Source of the DNA: Candidatus Woesearchaeota archaeon
GTDB taxonomy: Archaea; Nanobdellota; Nanobdellia; Woesearchaeales; JACPJR01
Assembly (NCBI GenBank): GCA_016187565.1
Contig: JACPJR010000002.1
Span: forward strand, 1-35,703
Length of the DNA: 35,703 nt
Reading direction: 5' to 3'
Shown here: piece by piece, positions 23,995 through 31,783 of the stretch
Numbering within the stretch: position 1 is the stretch's first letter
Layout of the letters: every line of letters begins with the position of its first letter
Notes under the pieces: model-generated
Seen by the model: only the letters and a program-made list of their open reading frames with translations
Told to the model about the DNA's origin: nothing
Databases searched by the model: none
Made by a program: the position numbers and the translations under genes

Positions 23995-24738
23995 ATGACA
24001 TTATTAAGCATAGATAATTTACATGTGTCTGTTGAAGGAAAAGAGATTATTAAAGGACTCCATTTGTCTCTTGAGAAGGGAAAGATCCATGCACTGATGG
24101 GCCCTAATGGAGCAGGCAAAAGTACGCTGGTCAATACCTTGATGGGTCATCCTCAGTACTCGGTTACGCAAGGATCCATTGTTTTCAATGGTGAGGATAT
24201 CACACAGCTTTCACCAGATGAACGCGCTAAACGTGGTTTGTTTTTGTGCTTTCAGTATCCAAAAGAAATCCCAGGAGTAACCTTAACCAATCTCCTGCGT
24301 ACGGCATTGAACGCGCGTCGACCAAAAGAGAATCCTATTACCATAGCTGCATTTCAGCAACTCTTGCGAGAAAAAATGAACGCATTGAAAGTAACCGAAT
24401 CGTTTGTCAGCAGGTATGTCAATGAAGGCTTCTCTGGTGGAGAAAAGAAAAAAGCTGAGATATTACAACTTGCTGTTCTCGATCCGAGCTTAGCCATTCT
24501 TGACGAGACTGATTCAGGCCTTGACATTGATTCATTACGAATTGTTGCACAGGGTGTTAATACCTTCATGTCTCCAGAGAAATGTATTTTAATCATTACG
24601 CATTACAAAAGAATCCTGGAATATATTAAACCAGACAAACTCTTGATTATGGTTGATGGTAAGGTAGCTATGGAAGGTGATGGTAGCCTTGTTGATCATT
24701 TAGAAGAAAAAGGATACGAGTGGATTACCAAAGAATAA
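23995..24738 (+). CDS. sufC: Fe-S assembly ATPase SufC
   Basis: 247 residues of ABC-type ATPase with Walker A MGPNGAGKST, FQYPKEIPGV (Q-loop, SufC-specific), signature FSGGEKKKAEILQL, Walker B LAILDETDSGLD and HY in ITHYKRIL. It powers rearrangement of the SufB-SufD scaffold. AAGGTGA precedes the ATG at 23995. The gene comes last here, whereas bacteria usually have sufC first; many archaea have only sufB and sufC. The complete set BDSUC suggests a transferred bacterial-type operon that has been reordered. Confidence 0.95.
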   Translation: MTLLSIDNLHVSVEGKEIIKGLHLSLEKGKIHALMGPNGAGKSTLVNTLMGHPQYSVTQGSIVFNGEDITQLSPDERAKRGLFLCFQYPKEIPGVTLTNLLRTALNARRPKENPITIAAFQQLLREKMNALKVTESFVSRYVNEGFSGGEKKKAEILQLAVLDPSLAILDETDSGLDIDSLRIVAQGVNTFMSPEKCILIITHYKRILEYIKPDKLLIMVDGKVAMEGDGSLVDHLEEKGYEWITKE

Positions 24739-24780
24739 GTTCATCCAAAAAAAGGTTAACATCCTTAGCTGATAGAAAAT

Positions 24781-25263
24781 TTATTTTTTCTCCCATCTAT
24801 GGTCTGTTTTCTTATCATTTTTTTTGATGCGAAATCCTTCTCGCTTAATAATTTCAGCAACAGGAATCTCCTGAACTTTTTTAAGTTTATAAGAGGTTAC
24901 CTTATTTCTGAATTTTGTCTTATCTCTGATAGATCTGAAGGCGCACTCAACATAGAAATGTGTTCCTTTATTAATGACAGAGATGGTATTAACGCTTGGA
25001 TTGAAGAGCAAATAGCGTTTGAGGTTTTCCTTTGCAGAAAGAAGATAATGAACGATAAAGGGATGATTGATATTCGGGAAGTTAAGGAGACTTACATGCC
25101 GTACCATTCCTCTTTTCTCTAATCGTTTGATGGTGTCATGCAAGGTAGAAATCGGAATATGGGTTCTCTTATGCATGACCGTCAGAGGCATTCTTCCGTT
25201 CTCACGTAAACAAGCTATGACTGCTAGATCAGTTTTCCTCAGATGCTTTCGCTTTTTTGCCAT
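24781..25263 (-). CDS. Lrp/AsnC-like winged-helix regulator
   Basis: 160 residues: an N-terminal HTH (LRKTDLAVIACLRENGRMPL, ISTLHDTIKRLEKRGMV) of the AsnC type, then a domain of about 85 residues (HPFIVHYLLSAKENLKRYLL; THFYVECAFRS) that resembles a shortened effector domain, and a basic tail. A TATA-like TTTATTAAT lies about 25 bases before the ATG. It is convergent with sufC and divergent from the 601-residue gene. Its target is unknown; the divergent neighbour is a candidate. Confidence 0.7.
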   Translation of the reverse strand: MAKKRKHLRKTDLAVIACLRENGRMPLTVMHKRTHIPISTLHDTIKRLEKRGMVRHVSLLNFPNINHPFIVHYLLSAKENLKRYLLFNPSVNTISVINKGTHFYVECAFRSIRDKTKFRNKVTSYKLKKVQEIPVAEIIKREGFRIKKNDKKTDHRWEKK

Positions 25264-25347
25264 CTATCTACTAATCCTGTGCTTATTAATAAAGGTTTCG
25301 ATGTTTTTAGGAAGCTTTCCGATATTACTCAATCAATGACCGCAAGA

Positions 25348-25377
25348 TTTATATTTTACGATACTTCGAGAAGGTGA
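25348..25377 (+). promoter_or_regulatory. Promoter and SD of the 601-aa gene
   Basis: TTTATATTTT near 25348 and AAGGTGA at 25371-25377, eleven bases before the ATG at 25388. Confidence 0.4.
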
Positions 25378-25387
25378 ACATAAACCA

Positions 25388-27193
25388 ATGACATCAGCAA
25401 CAAGCGTTTCAGGAATTGCAATCGCATGTCAGAGAATCCAGAAAGTCAGTAGAATTCTCAGGAGAATGCAGGAACAATCATGTGCAAAGAGCCGGCTGGT
25501 GGTCAGAAAGGCAAATCTCCTGCTTGATATTGCACCAAGTGGGTTTTTTTCGTGGGTTGTTAGACGCAAGCAGAGAATGTCAGATAAAGAGCAGATCTTC
25601 AAAGAAACAGAAGAAGAGTTACAAACGTTAGGCACTTCCCTGGAACTACAAAAGAAATATCTAGTGGCGGATTTTCATGGAGGAAATGAAGAGAAGACAC
25701 TATCTCGGGTATTGAACATTCCCATTATCCGACATTGTGTTACCTCAAACGAAGAGAGGATGCTCCTTGAGCAAGTTGTCTATAAGCATAAAGATGCTGT
25801 CCAGCGCGTTCCAGCATTGTTTCTGATCTACACCCGGAAAGTAATTGAACAGGGAACAGCAACAAGGCTATTTTTGAGCCAACTACGGGAAATAGAGGTA
25901 AGGCTTCATGGGCAAAAATTCTATTTTCGGTACGCTGTTTTAGAGGAAGCGAGAAAAAGAGAACTTGTTGCCTGCATTAAAGCGTTTGAGGAACATTTTA
26001 AGCCATTCGCAAGAATTCATCCGCTTGAAGCAGCATCCGACCTTCTGGAAGCCATGGTGCATGAAGCAGCGAGAATTGCTGCTGAGAACAGAGAAGTAGA
26101 GCAGCTGTTCAATCAACAGGATCTTGAAGAACTCCGGCAGCTTGCAGGTCAGCAGGCAAAAAGAGAACAGAATAAAATTATTTTTTTCAGAAAGAAATTG
26201 GCTGAGCTCCGCAGATTGCGATTGCAATGGCGTCCAGAGCAGCTCATAGCTGTGCATGTAACCAACTATTTCCCTGAAAACGGCATGATAAAACCAACTG
26301 GCCAGTTTACTATCCAATTACCCAAGTCCAAAAGAGACGTCAAGTATCCTCGAGAATCTATCCATTTTTGTTTGAATGGTAAGGTTACTGGTCATGACGC
26401 TGGTGATGCCTGGAAAAATGCTAAAATAGCTGTTCTTGTCCCCGTCAACCTCATGATGAAGCGTATTGTTAACCTGAATCCTGCTGACACCTATGTTGTC
26501 GGCGAATTAAGACTTCCAAAAGGAAGCGAAATACTGGCGAGAAGCGAGGATGCACAAGGTCACAATTTTGGTGAGGCGGCCTTTATTCCTGTCCCACTGG
26601 AAAAGTCTCTTGAGGATATGATTCTCTTGCGCATAAAAGAGCGTGGATTTACCTCAATGCGAATAGGGAGTTGGAGTTGGAATGGTACGACTGATGAAGA
26701 CTTCCTTAAAGAATACAAAGCAGTTGTTGAAACCGAAGAAGAATCCCTCCTTCTTGAAGTAGGCAAAGAGCTCATTTCTGGGGATGAATACCGGGAACGC
26801 ATGAGACCAGTCTTTGCACTTCTCCACCTCCTCGAAAAGCCGCTTGAACTGGGTACCGATGATGACAACTTTTACCGATTATCGCAGGAATTCAACCTTG
26901 AATGGGTTACCCATCGTTCTAGTACTTGGAGACAAATTGAGGTGTTTGTTGAATCAACGTATAATGAAGAGTTATACGGATCCCAGCTTTTAGAAGAAGA
27001 CGACCTTAACTATTGCAAAGATCAAATAAAGAAATATGCAGCCTTCCTTCGTGAAAAAAGAAAACGGCTTTCATCTCCTGAGGAACGAGAAGCAATTGTC
27101 CGGATAGCTGTTATTCTCGGTAATCTCAACAAGGGGCTTATAAAAAAATACCATGCCCAAAGAGAAATTGCCACATCAAAAAGGGCAGCGTAA
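25388..27193 (+). CDS. Large unknown protein, 601 aa
   Basis: Not recognised. The first 60 residues hold a possible amphipathic or membrane-associated helix (LLLDIAPSGFFSWVVRRKQ). Residues about 70-280 are largely helical and charged and may form coiled coil. A compact block follows: HVTNYFPENGMIKPTG near residue 289 and RESIHFCLNGKVTGHDAG near 322, with AKIAVLVPVNLM soon after, then ELRLPKGSEILARS. The spaced His, Asn and Arg residues suggest an enzyme-like or binding core. The C-terminal 170 residues are again helical and acidic. There is no signal peptide. The gene stands alone with its own promoter, divergent from an Lrp-like regulator. Confidence 0.8.
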   Translation: MTSATSVSGIAIACQRIQKVSRILRRMQEQSCAKSRLVVRKANLLLDIAPSGFFSWVVRRKQRMSDKEQIFKETEEELQTLGTSLELQKKYLVADFHGGNEEKTLSRVLNIPIIRHCVTSNEERMLLEQVVYKHKDAVQRVPALFLIYTRKVIEQGTATRLFLSQLREIEVRLHGQKFYFRYAVLEEARKRELVACIKAFEEHFKPFARIHPLEAASDLLEAMVHEAARIAAENREVEQLFNQQDLEELRQLAGQQAKREQNKIIFFRKKLAELRRLRLQWRPEQLIAVHVTNYFPENGMIKPTGQFTIQLPKSKRDVKYPRESIHFCLNGKVTGHDAGDAWKNAKIAVLVPVNLMMKRIVNLNPADTYVVGELRLPKGSEILARSEDAQGHNFGEAAFIPVPLEKSLEDMILLRIKERGFTSMRIGSWSWNGTTDEDFLKEYKAVVETEEESLLLEVGKELISGDEYRERMRPVFALLHLLEKPLELGTDDDNFYRLSQEFNLEWVTHRSSTWRQIEVFVESTYNEELYGSQLLEEDDLNYCKDQIKKYAAFLREKRKRLSSPEEREAIVRIAVILGNLNKGLIKKYHAQREIATSKRAA

Positions 27194-27219
27194 GTGGAAT
27201 ACGAATGCACTGTTCGTTT

Positions 27220-28428
27220 TTATCTTCCCCCTAAAATAAGTGGGATATCTCCTGGGCTAATTGTTGGTTTATAATCAGCTTTGTCTTTTGCAAAGTTTTG
27301 TTCTCGGTAAACTCCAGACAAAATGCCGTAGGTTTCTCCTTGCTGTTGGACAAAAGCAACTGCTTGTTCAGGCGTTGTTGGAAATTGGTACATTGTTACT
27401 CGTGCTCCTACATTTTTTTTTGCATAGTTCCTATCAGCTTCAACGCCTTCAGGTGTCATATCTGCTGCAATAAATCCGTCGTACATTAAATCAAGCAATG
27501 CTTTGACGGTTCTTCCTTGAACAGTCTGCGTTTGTTCATTGCCTATCCATCGTAGTGCAAAGTATAAGGGGACAGGAGTCCATTCTTCTGCGTTGTATGC
27601 TTTGTCACCAAAGGTTGTATCACTTTGCACATATCTGACTCCACCATCTCTCTTTCGTATGCCGCAGGCCGATAAGCCGTTTTTACCATGGAAAATGTGC
27701 CTGCCAACGGTTGCGTGAACACCATCTTCACTAGCCAAGTTCGCAAATTCAATTTCACCGCACATGGATTGGACTTTCATGCCATTTGGAGTTAGTGTAT
27801 AGGTTGTTCCAAGCAGTTTCTCAGCATCCATTGCTAGCGTGTTGCAGGCAGAAAGCATGGCGTTCTCCAAAGCACTTGCAATGCCCTGTTTTCGTGCAGA
27901 CTCGAGCACGGCAATGTGCGACAAGTAAAGCGTATTGGTATCATGATTTGCCAAGAATGTACCATCGGCGGCGCCAATCACTGCTCCTTTTTGGCCATAG
28001 TTGCCTTCTTTATCAATAACAGCTGCACAGACATATTTAATGAATTCTTGGCTTCCTGAAGGTGCTGTCACCACAGGAGTTTTCCAACTTGATTCCAAAA
28101 AGTCAGCCCACGTGGTTTGTGGATCTATCTCATTCGTTGGAAAGTACTGCGCTGCAAACCAGTATGCCTGGGGCAATAACTCTGAAAATATATCGGTAAT
28201 TAACCTAACCTCTAATCCCTGCATCCCCTGTTCCGCTCTTTCGGCGTTTATCGTTGTAGGATACAATCGTTTATCTGTCGGTAATCTACTATCTGGTGTT
28301 AGAGGGGTTTCTCGTGGCAAACGCCGTGCTTGTGCTAATCTCTGGCGTATCTCTTGCTGCTCTCCAGCATCTCTGCTGCCAAATAACTCCTCCAATCGTT
28401 GTTCAATAGTGTCATATGTTGCTGTCAT
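27220..28428 (-). CDS. GNAT-like N-acetyltransferase domain protein, 402 aa
   Basis: A central segment (LYLSHIAVLESARKQGIASALENAML, about residues 165-190) fits motif A of GNAT acetyltransferases, where R-x-x-G-I/x-A binds acetyl-CoA. The N-terminal 130 residues are helical and Arg/Pro-rich at the start. The C-terminal half (ACGIRKRDGGVRY, WTPVPLYFALRWIG) is not recognised. The substrate is unknown. It is divergent from an lrp-derived 41-codon frame, and its start (GTGGGTGATATAA before ATG) is near-identical in context to that of the lipoprotein gene at 28698-29189. Confidence 0.6.
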   Translation of the reverse strand: MTATYDTIEQRLEELFGSRDAGEQQEIRQRLAQARRLPRETPLTPDSRLPTDKRLYPTTINAERAEQGMQGLEVRLITDIFSELLPQAYWFAAQYFPTNEIDPQTTWADFLESSWKTPVVTAPSGSQEFIKYVCAAVIDKEGNYGQKGAVIGAADGTFLANHDTNTLYLSHIAVLESARKQGIASALENAMLSACNTLAMDAEKLLGTTYTLTPNGMKVQSMCGEIEFANLASEDGVHATVGRHIFHGKNGLSACGIRKRDGGVRYVQSDTTFGDKAYNAEEWTPVPLYFALRWIGNEQTQTVQGRTVKALLDLMYDGFIAADMTPEGVEADRNYAKKNVGARVTMYQFPTTPEQAVAFVQQQGETYGILSGVYREQNFAKDKADYKPTISPGDIPLILGGR

Positions 28429-28432
28429 TTAT

Positions 28433-28687
28433 ATCACCCACATTAATTTCATAATTACTCTTAAGTGATTACTAACTAGGGGGTTATATTTAATCTTTTC
28501 GCCCTATTTCCAATAAAAAATAGTAATATTTATATAAAATTACCACTTTTTTCTTAAAAAAATGAAAAAAAGTAATATACCTGATGAAAAAGACAAAAAG
28601 ATCCTGAGCATTCTTCATCTGAATTCACGAACACCATTAGCAAAAATAGGTGGTGAAGTTTCTCTCTCAAAGGATGCCGTAGAATAG
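28433..28687 (+). repeat. Upstream copy of the lrp promoter region and 5' end
   Basis: About 255 bases repeat 29192-29440. The repeat runs from near the start codon of the minus-strand gene, through an AT-rich divergent promoter region (TTTATATA at about 28529-28536), into the first 39 codons of the 320-residue Lrp gene. The non-coding half has diverged visibly. The coding half is identical over about 115 bases. The gene between the two copies is the lipoprotein at 28698-29189. Confidence 0.85.
28562..28687 (+). pseudogene. Truncated lrp copy, 41 codons, possibly translated
   Basis: ATG followed by the first 39-40 codons of the Lrp gene at 29321 (MKKSNIPDEKDKK through SLSKDAV), then Glu and a stop. 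It covers helix 1 and the first helix of the HTH but not the recognition helix, so DNA binding is unlikely. Its TATA box is conserved at the leaderless distance. Perfect coding identity against a diverged promoter is odd for a dead fragment and may mean gene conversion, recent partial replacement or selection on a small peptide. Confidence 0.7.
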
Positions 28688-28697
28688 GGCAGGCATC

Positions 28698-29189
28698 TTA
28701 TCTTTGTATTAGGCCATCAACCTCAAAAAAACCATTTTGACACAAAAAAGATTCAGGATGCTCAAAACCAGTACTCTCCTTAATTAAATCAACATAAGGC
28801 ACCCTTTCTTGTTCTCTATATTGTAAATCAACTGAATCTCCAGTTTGATAATTTGATGGACCTGGAAAGATAAGTTTGTGTATTTTTCCGTCGGATGTTT
28901 CAATTCTTAGATGTTCAAATTCAAAATTTGCACCGTAATAATGATTTCTAATAGCAAAAGAATCTTCATCAATTCCAACAATTTTTCCTGAGATCTGTCT
29001 TATTGGGTATTGTGGTTGCGTTTGTACAGAAGAATTCCCTGTTGGGGTATTTTCAGTTGATTTTTGGGCACAACCAACTCCTCCAAGTGCTAGAACTCCT
29101 GCCAATGCAAGACTTGTAATTCCTGCAGTTCCTGCCAATACAATACTTGTTAAAGACGGTTGACGTTCCATACCATTAGTAATTGCCAT
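28698..29189 (-). CDS. Putative lipoprotein, 163 aa
   Basis: The N-terminal hydrophobic stretch (SIVLAGTAGITSLALAGVLALGGVGC) ends in a lipobox-like cysteine, then a Thr/Ser/Asn-rich linker (KSTENTPTGNSSVQTQPQ) and a domain of about 100 residues rich in strands (GKIVGIDEDSFAIRN, EFEHLRIETSDGKIHKLIF, GDSVDLQYREQE), perhaps a small beta barrel. It is probably anchored outside the cell. AAGGTGGTGATATAC precedes the ATG at 29189. The gene lies between the two copies of the lrp promoter and start, so it was brought in with, or caused, that duplication. Confidence 0.7.
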   Translation of the reverse strand: MAITNGMERQPSLTSIVLAGTAGITSLALAGVLALGGVGCAQKSTENTPTGNSSVQTQPQYPIRQISGKIVGIDEDSFAIRNHYYGANFEFEHLRIETSDGKIHKLIFPGPSNYQTGDSVDLQYREQERVPYVDLIKESTGFEHPESFLCQNGFFEVDGLIQR

Positions 29190-29287
29190 GTATATCACCA
29201 CCTTGACGTTATCATTACTTCTTAGTGATTACTGAATAAGGGTAATATTTAATCTTTTCGCTCTATTCTTAATAAAAAATAGTAATA

Positions 29288-29296
29288 TTTATATAA
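29288..29296 (+). promoter_or_regulatory. TATA box of the two-module lrp gene
   Basis: TTTATATAA about 28 bases before the ATG at 29321, leaderless. The preceding ATTTAATCTTTTCG and AATAAAAAATAGTAAT blocks are shared with the upstream copy and may include the regulator's own sites. Confidence 0.5.
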
Positions 29297-29320
29297 GAAC
29301 ACAACTTTTTTCTTAAAAAC

Positions 29321-30283
29321 ATGAAAAAAAGTAATATACCTGATGAAAAAGACAAAAAGATCCTGAGCATTCTTCATCTGAATTCACGAACACCATTAGC
29401 AAAAATAGGTGGTGAAGTTTCTCTCTCAAAGGATGCAGTACTCTATCGTATTAATAAATTAGTTAAGACCGAGGTTATCAGTAAATTTTTTTTAGATGTC
29501 AACTACAAAATATTGGGCTATGACAAGTATACACTTTTTTTGCGTTTACATGTTTTGACACCTGAGGAGGAGCAGAAGTTTTTGCAGGTAGTTCAGCAGA
29601 TTCCTGAAATAATCTTTTGTGCTCAATGTACTGGTCAGTGGGATTTTTGGCTGGAAATTCTCGCAGATTCTGTTCGGTCAGTGGACAGATTACTTGAAAA
29701 TGTCCTGAAAGAAAAAAACGTGCAGGAATATCAGGTGATGATTCTCTCAAAAACCTACAAGGAATATGATCCCTTGCTTAAGAATGATTTACCACCTAAA
29801 ATAATCCCTTCATCACCTATTATCACCATAGATGAAAGTGATTATAGCATTTTAAAAGCATTAGAGAATGATGCACGACAGCATATTCTTGATATTGCAA
29901 AGAAAACAGGTATGAGTGTTGATACCATTACCTCTCGGTTGCAGAAGCTTCAAGAAAAATCTTTGGTGAAGTATGACCTTGTTGTTAATTATAATACGTT
30001 GGGATATCATTTATCAGTTCTTGTGCTTGAAATTAATTCCTCTCAGGGAGAGGCATTGTATGCTTACCTTCTTGCTGACCCCCATGTGCGCTCATTTTCT
30101 GCTTTGATTGGCAATCGTGAACTAGTGATTGAGGTGTTGAGTCAAGACAAAAAGGATTATCTCCTTTTTTTGAATGCACTCCGCTCGTATTTTTTCGCTC
30201 TCATCATAAAGTATAGCGAAGTCTCAGTCATAAAAGATATCAAAGACATGACTGTTCCGGTGATCACATTCGAGAAACAGTAA
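29321..30283 (+). CDS. Two-module Lrp/AsnC family regulator
   Basis: 320 residues made of two Lrp units in tandem. Each has an HTH (DEKDKKILSILHLNSRTPL with LSKDAVLYRINKL near residues 8-55; ESDYSILKALENDARQHIL with MSVDTITSRLQKL near 170-220) and an effector-type domain (YTLFLRLHVLTPEEEQKF... and LSVLVLEINSSQGEAL...). Ordinary Lrp proteins have one unit of about 150 residues; fused two-unit forms occur in archaea. The ligand is probably an amino acid or related metabolite. Its promoter and first 39 codons are duplicated upstream at 28433-28687. Genes divergent from both copies are candidate targets. Confidence 0.88.
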   Translation: MKKSNIPDEKDKKILSILHLNSRTPLAKIGGEVSLSKDAVLYRINKLVKTEVISKFFLDVNYKILGYDKYTLFLRLHVLTPEEEQKFLQVVQQIPEIIFCAQCTGQWDFWLEILADSVRSVDRLLENVLKEKNVQEYQVMILSKTYKEYDPLLKNDLPPKIIPSSPIITIDESDYSILKALENDARQHILDIAKKTGMSVDTITSRLQKLQEKSLVKYDLVVNYNTLGYHLSVLVLEINSSQGEALYAYLLADPHVRSFSALIGNRELVIEVLSQDKKDYLLFLNALRSYFFALIIKYSEVSVIKDIKDMTVPVITFEKQ

Positions 30284-30330
30284 GAGCACTTGACGAATAT
30301 TTATATACACAGAAGTTCCTTCTTCAGGTG

Positions 30331-31767
30331 ATGCATGTTCGAGGCAAATGGATAAAGGTTGTTGAGCGACGAGGCCAAAGTATTTTGATTAGTTCTTATT
30401 TTTACAATGGTATTCAGACCAAATATTTCAATGAAGCGCTTGGCTTGGATTGCGGTCTTGATCATTATCTTATTGTGGATTATGTAAATTATTATTTAGA
30501 GAGTGAAGTAAACCGTTTTCAGGATTGTACTGAAAAAATCCTCAACGAAACAGAATTTCAATATCTCAAAATAGTGCTGGATAAACTTTTTAAAAAAGGA
30601 AATGAACTTCTGTCGTATTCAGCAAAAATTGCTAAATCTATTATTCATGATCCAATGGTTGTATTTGAGAAATTTAGTGACCTCTGCTTAGTATTTGGGC
30701 CATCAATGTATTTTCCGATTCTGATTGAAAGTCACGTTGAAAAAAAAGTCAAGGCTATTATCAAACAACATAGTCGTCGAAATAACAATCATTATTTTTC
30801 TCTCTTAACTGCTTCACCCATTCCCACTGAAGGGACTAAAGAGTTGATAAGTCTCTATGAGATAGGATTGGCTTATCATAAAAATAGTAAAACCGTTGAT
30901 AAAGCAATAGAAAAAATGATCGATAGACACCTTCATGCATTTGGTTGGTTTTCTTTTACCAAGTTTGTTGGAGATCCGTGGGATAAAAAGTTAATCATTC
31001 AAAGAATTGAAACATTAGACGCTCAGCGTGTTATCAAGGATCTAAATTACCTAAGAAGCAAAGCTGGTGTTCAGCGTAAAATCCTTAAAGCAACATACAA
31101 AAGTCTTACCTTGTCAAAAAAGGAAATTGAGATTATTGAATTAGCCCAGAGTCTGGCATATTTTAGAACCTATAGACTTGACGTGTATACCAAAGCAGGA
31201 TATCATGCAAAGCAGTTATTTGAATTATTGGCTGAAAAGATTGGTTTGACCCTACAGGAATTTGTCTTTCTTACCTATGAAGAGATACTTTCGACTTTAA
31301 AAAACAAACAGCAATTCCCAAAAGATGAAGTCCAGAGAAGACTCACAGAAACGTGGCAACTCTTATTTGCAAAAGGAGTAATGACCTTATCGTACGACCA
31401 ACCATTCCTTGTTGAAAATTACCAACATCAGGAAGAAATGATGATAACCGGTCAAATTGCCTCGTCGGGAATTGCAACAGGAGAAGTAAGGATTATTAGA
31501 GGAGTTCTTGAATTCAAAAAAATGAAAGATAAAGCAATTTTAGTTACTTCGATGACAACCCCTGACTTTGTACCTTTAATGCAACGTGCATCCGCTATTG
31601 TGACTGATGAAGGCGGGATAACTTGTCATGCAGCTATTGTGAGCAGAGAATTAAAAAAACCGTGTATTATAGGAACAAAAATTGCAACGCAGGTTCTTAA
31701 GGATGATGATTTTATAGAAGTTGATGCGAACAAAGGCATTGTTAGCGTGCTCCAAAAAGAAAGATGA
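30331..31767 (+). CDS. Stand-alone PEP-utilising swivelling-domain protein
   Basis: The last 100 residues form the mobile phosphohistidine domain of PEP synthase/PPDK-type enzymes (GIATGEVRII, MTTPDFVPLMQRASAIVTDEGG, then CHAAIVSRELKKPCIIGT, and a DANKGIV end). The phosphorylatable His is near residue 433. The ATP-grasp domain and PEP/pyruvate barrel of the full enzymes are absent. Instead there are about 370 helical residues of unknown role, with RGKWIKVVERRGQSILISSY at the start. Such proteins are seen in archaea and may carry phosphate for a partner. TTTATATA at 30299-30306 supports a start at 30328 (GTG) or 30331 (ATG). Confidence 0.8.
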   Translation: MHVRGKWIKVVERRGQSILISSYFYNGIQTKYFNEALGLDCGLDHYLIVDYVNYYLESEVNRFQDCTEKILNETEFQYLKIVLDKLFKKGNELLSYSAKIAKSIIHDPMVVFEKFSDLCLVFGPSMYFPILIESHVEKKVKAIIKQHSRRNNNHYFSLLTASPIPTEGTKELISLYEIGLAYHKNSKTVDKAIEKMIDRHLHAFGWFSFTKFVGDPWDKKLIIQRIETLDAQRVIKDLNYLRSKAGVQRKILKATYKSLTLSKKEIEIIELAQSLAYFRTYRLDVYTKAGYHAKQLFELLAEKIGLTLQEFVFLTYEEILSTLKNKQQFPKDEVQRRLTETWQLLFAKGVMTLSYDQPFLVENYQHQEEMMITGQIASSGIATGEVRIIRGVLEFKKMKDKAILVTSMTTPDFVPLMQRASAIVTDEGGITCHAAIVSRELKKPCIIGTKIATQVLKDDDFIEVDANKGIVSVLQKER

Positions 31768-31783
31768 CTTCTTATTGCGGTTC

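Noticed and set aside
28001-28468. Plus-strand frame of 155 codons opposite the GNAT-like gene
   Set aside because: It is a shadow frame of the minus-strand gene with no start signals and a Ser/Cys-rich random look.
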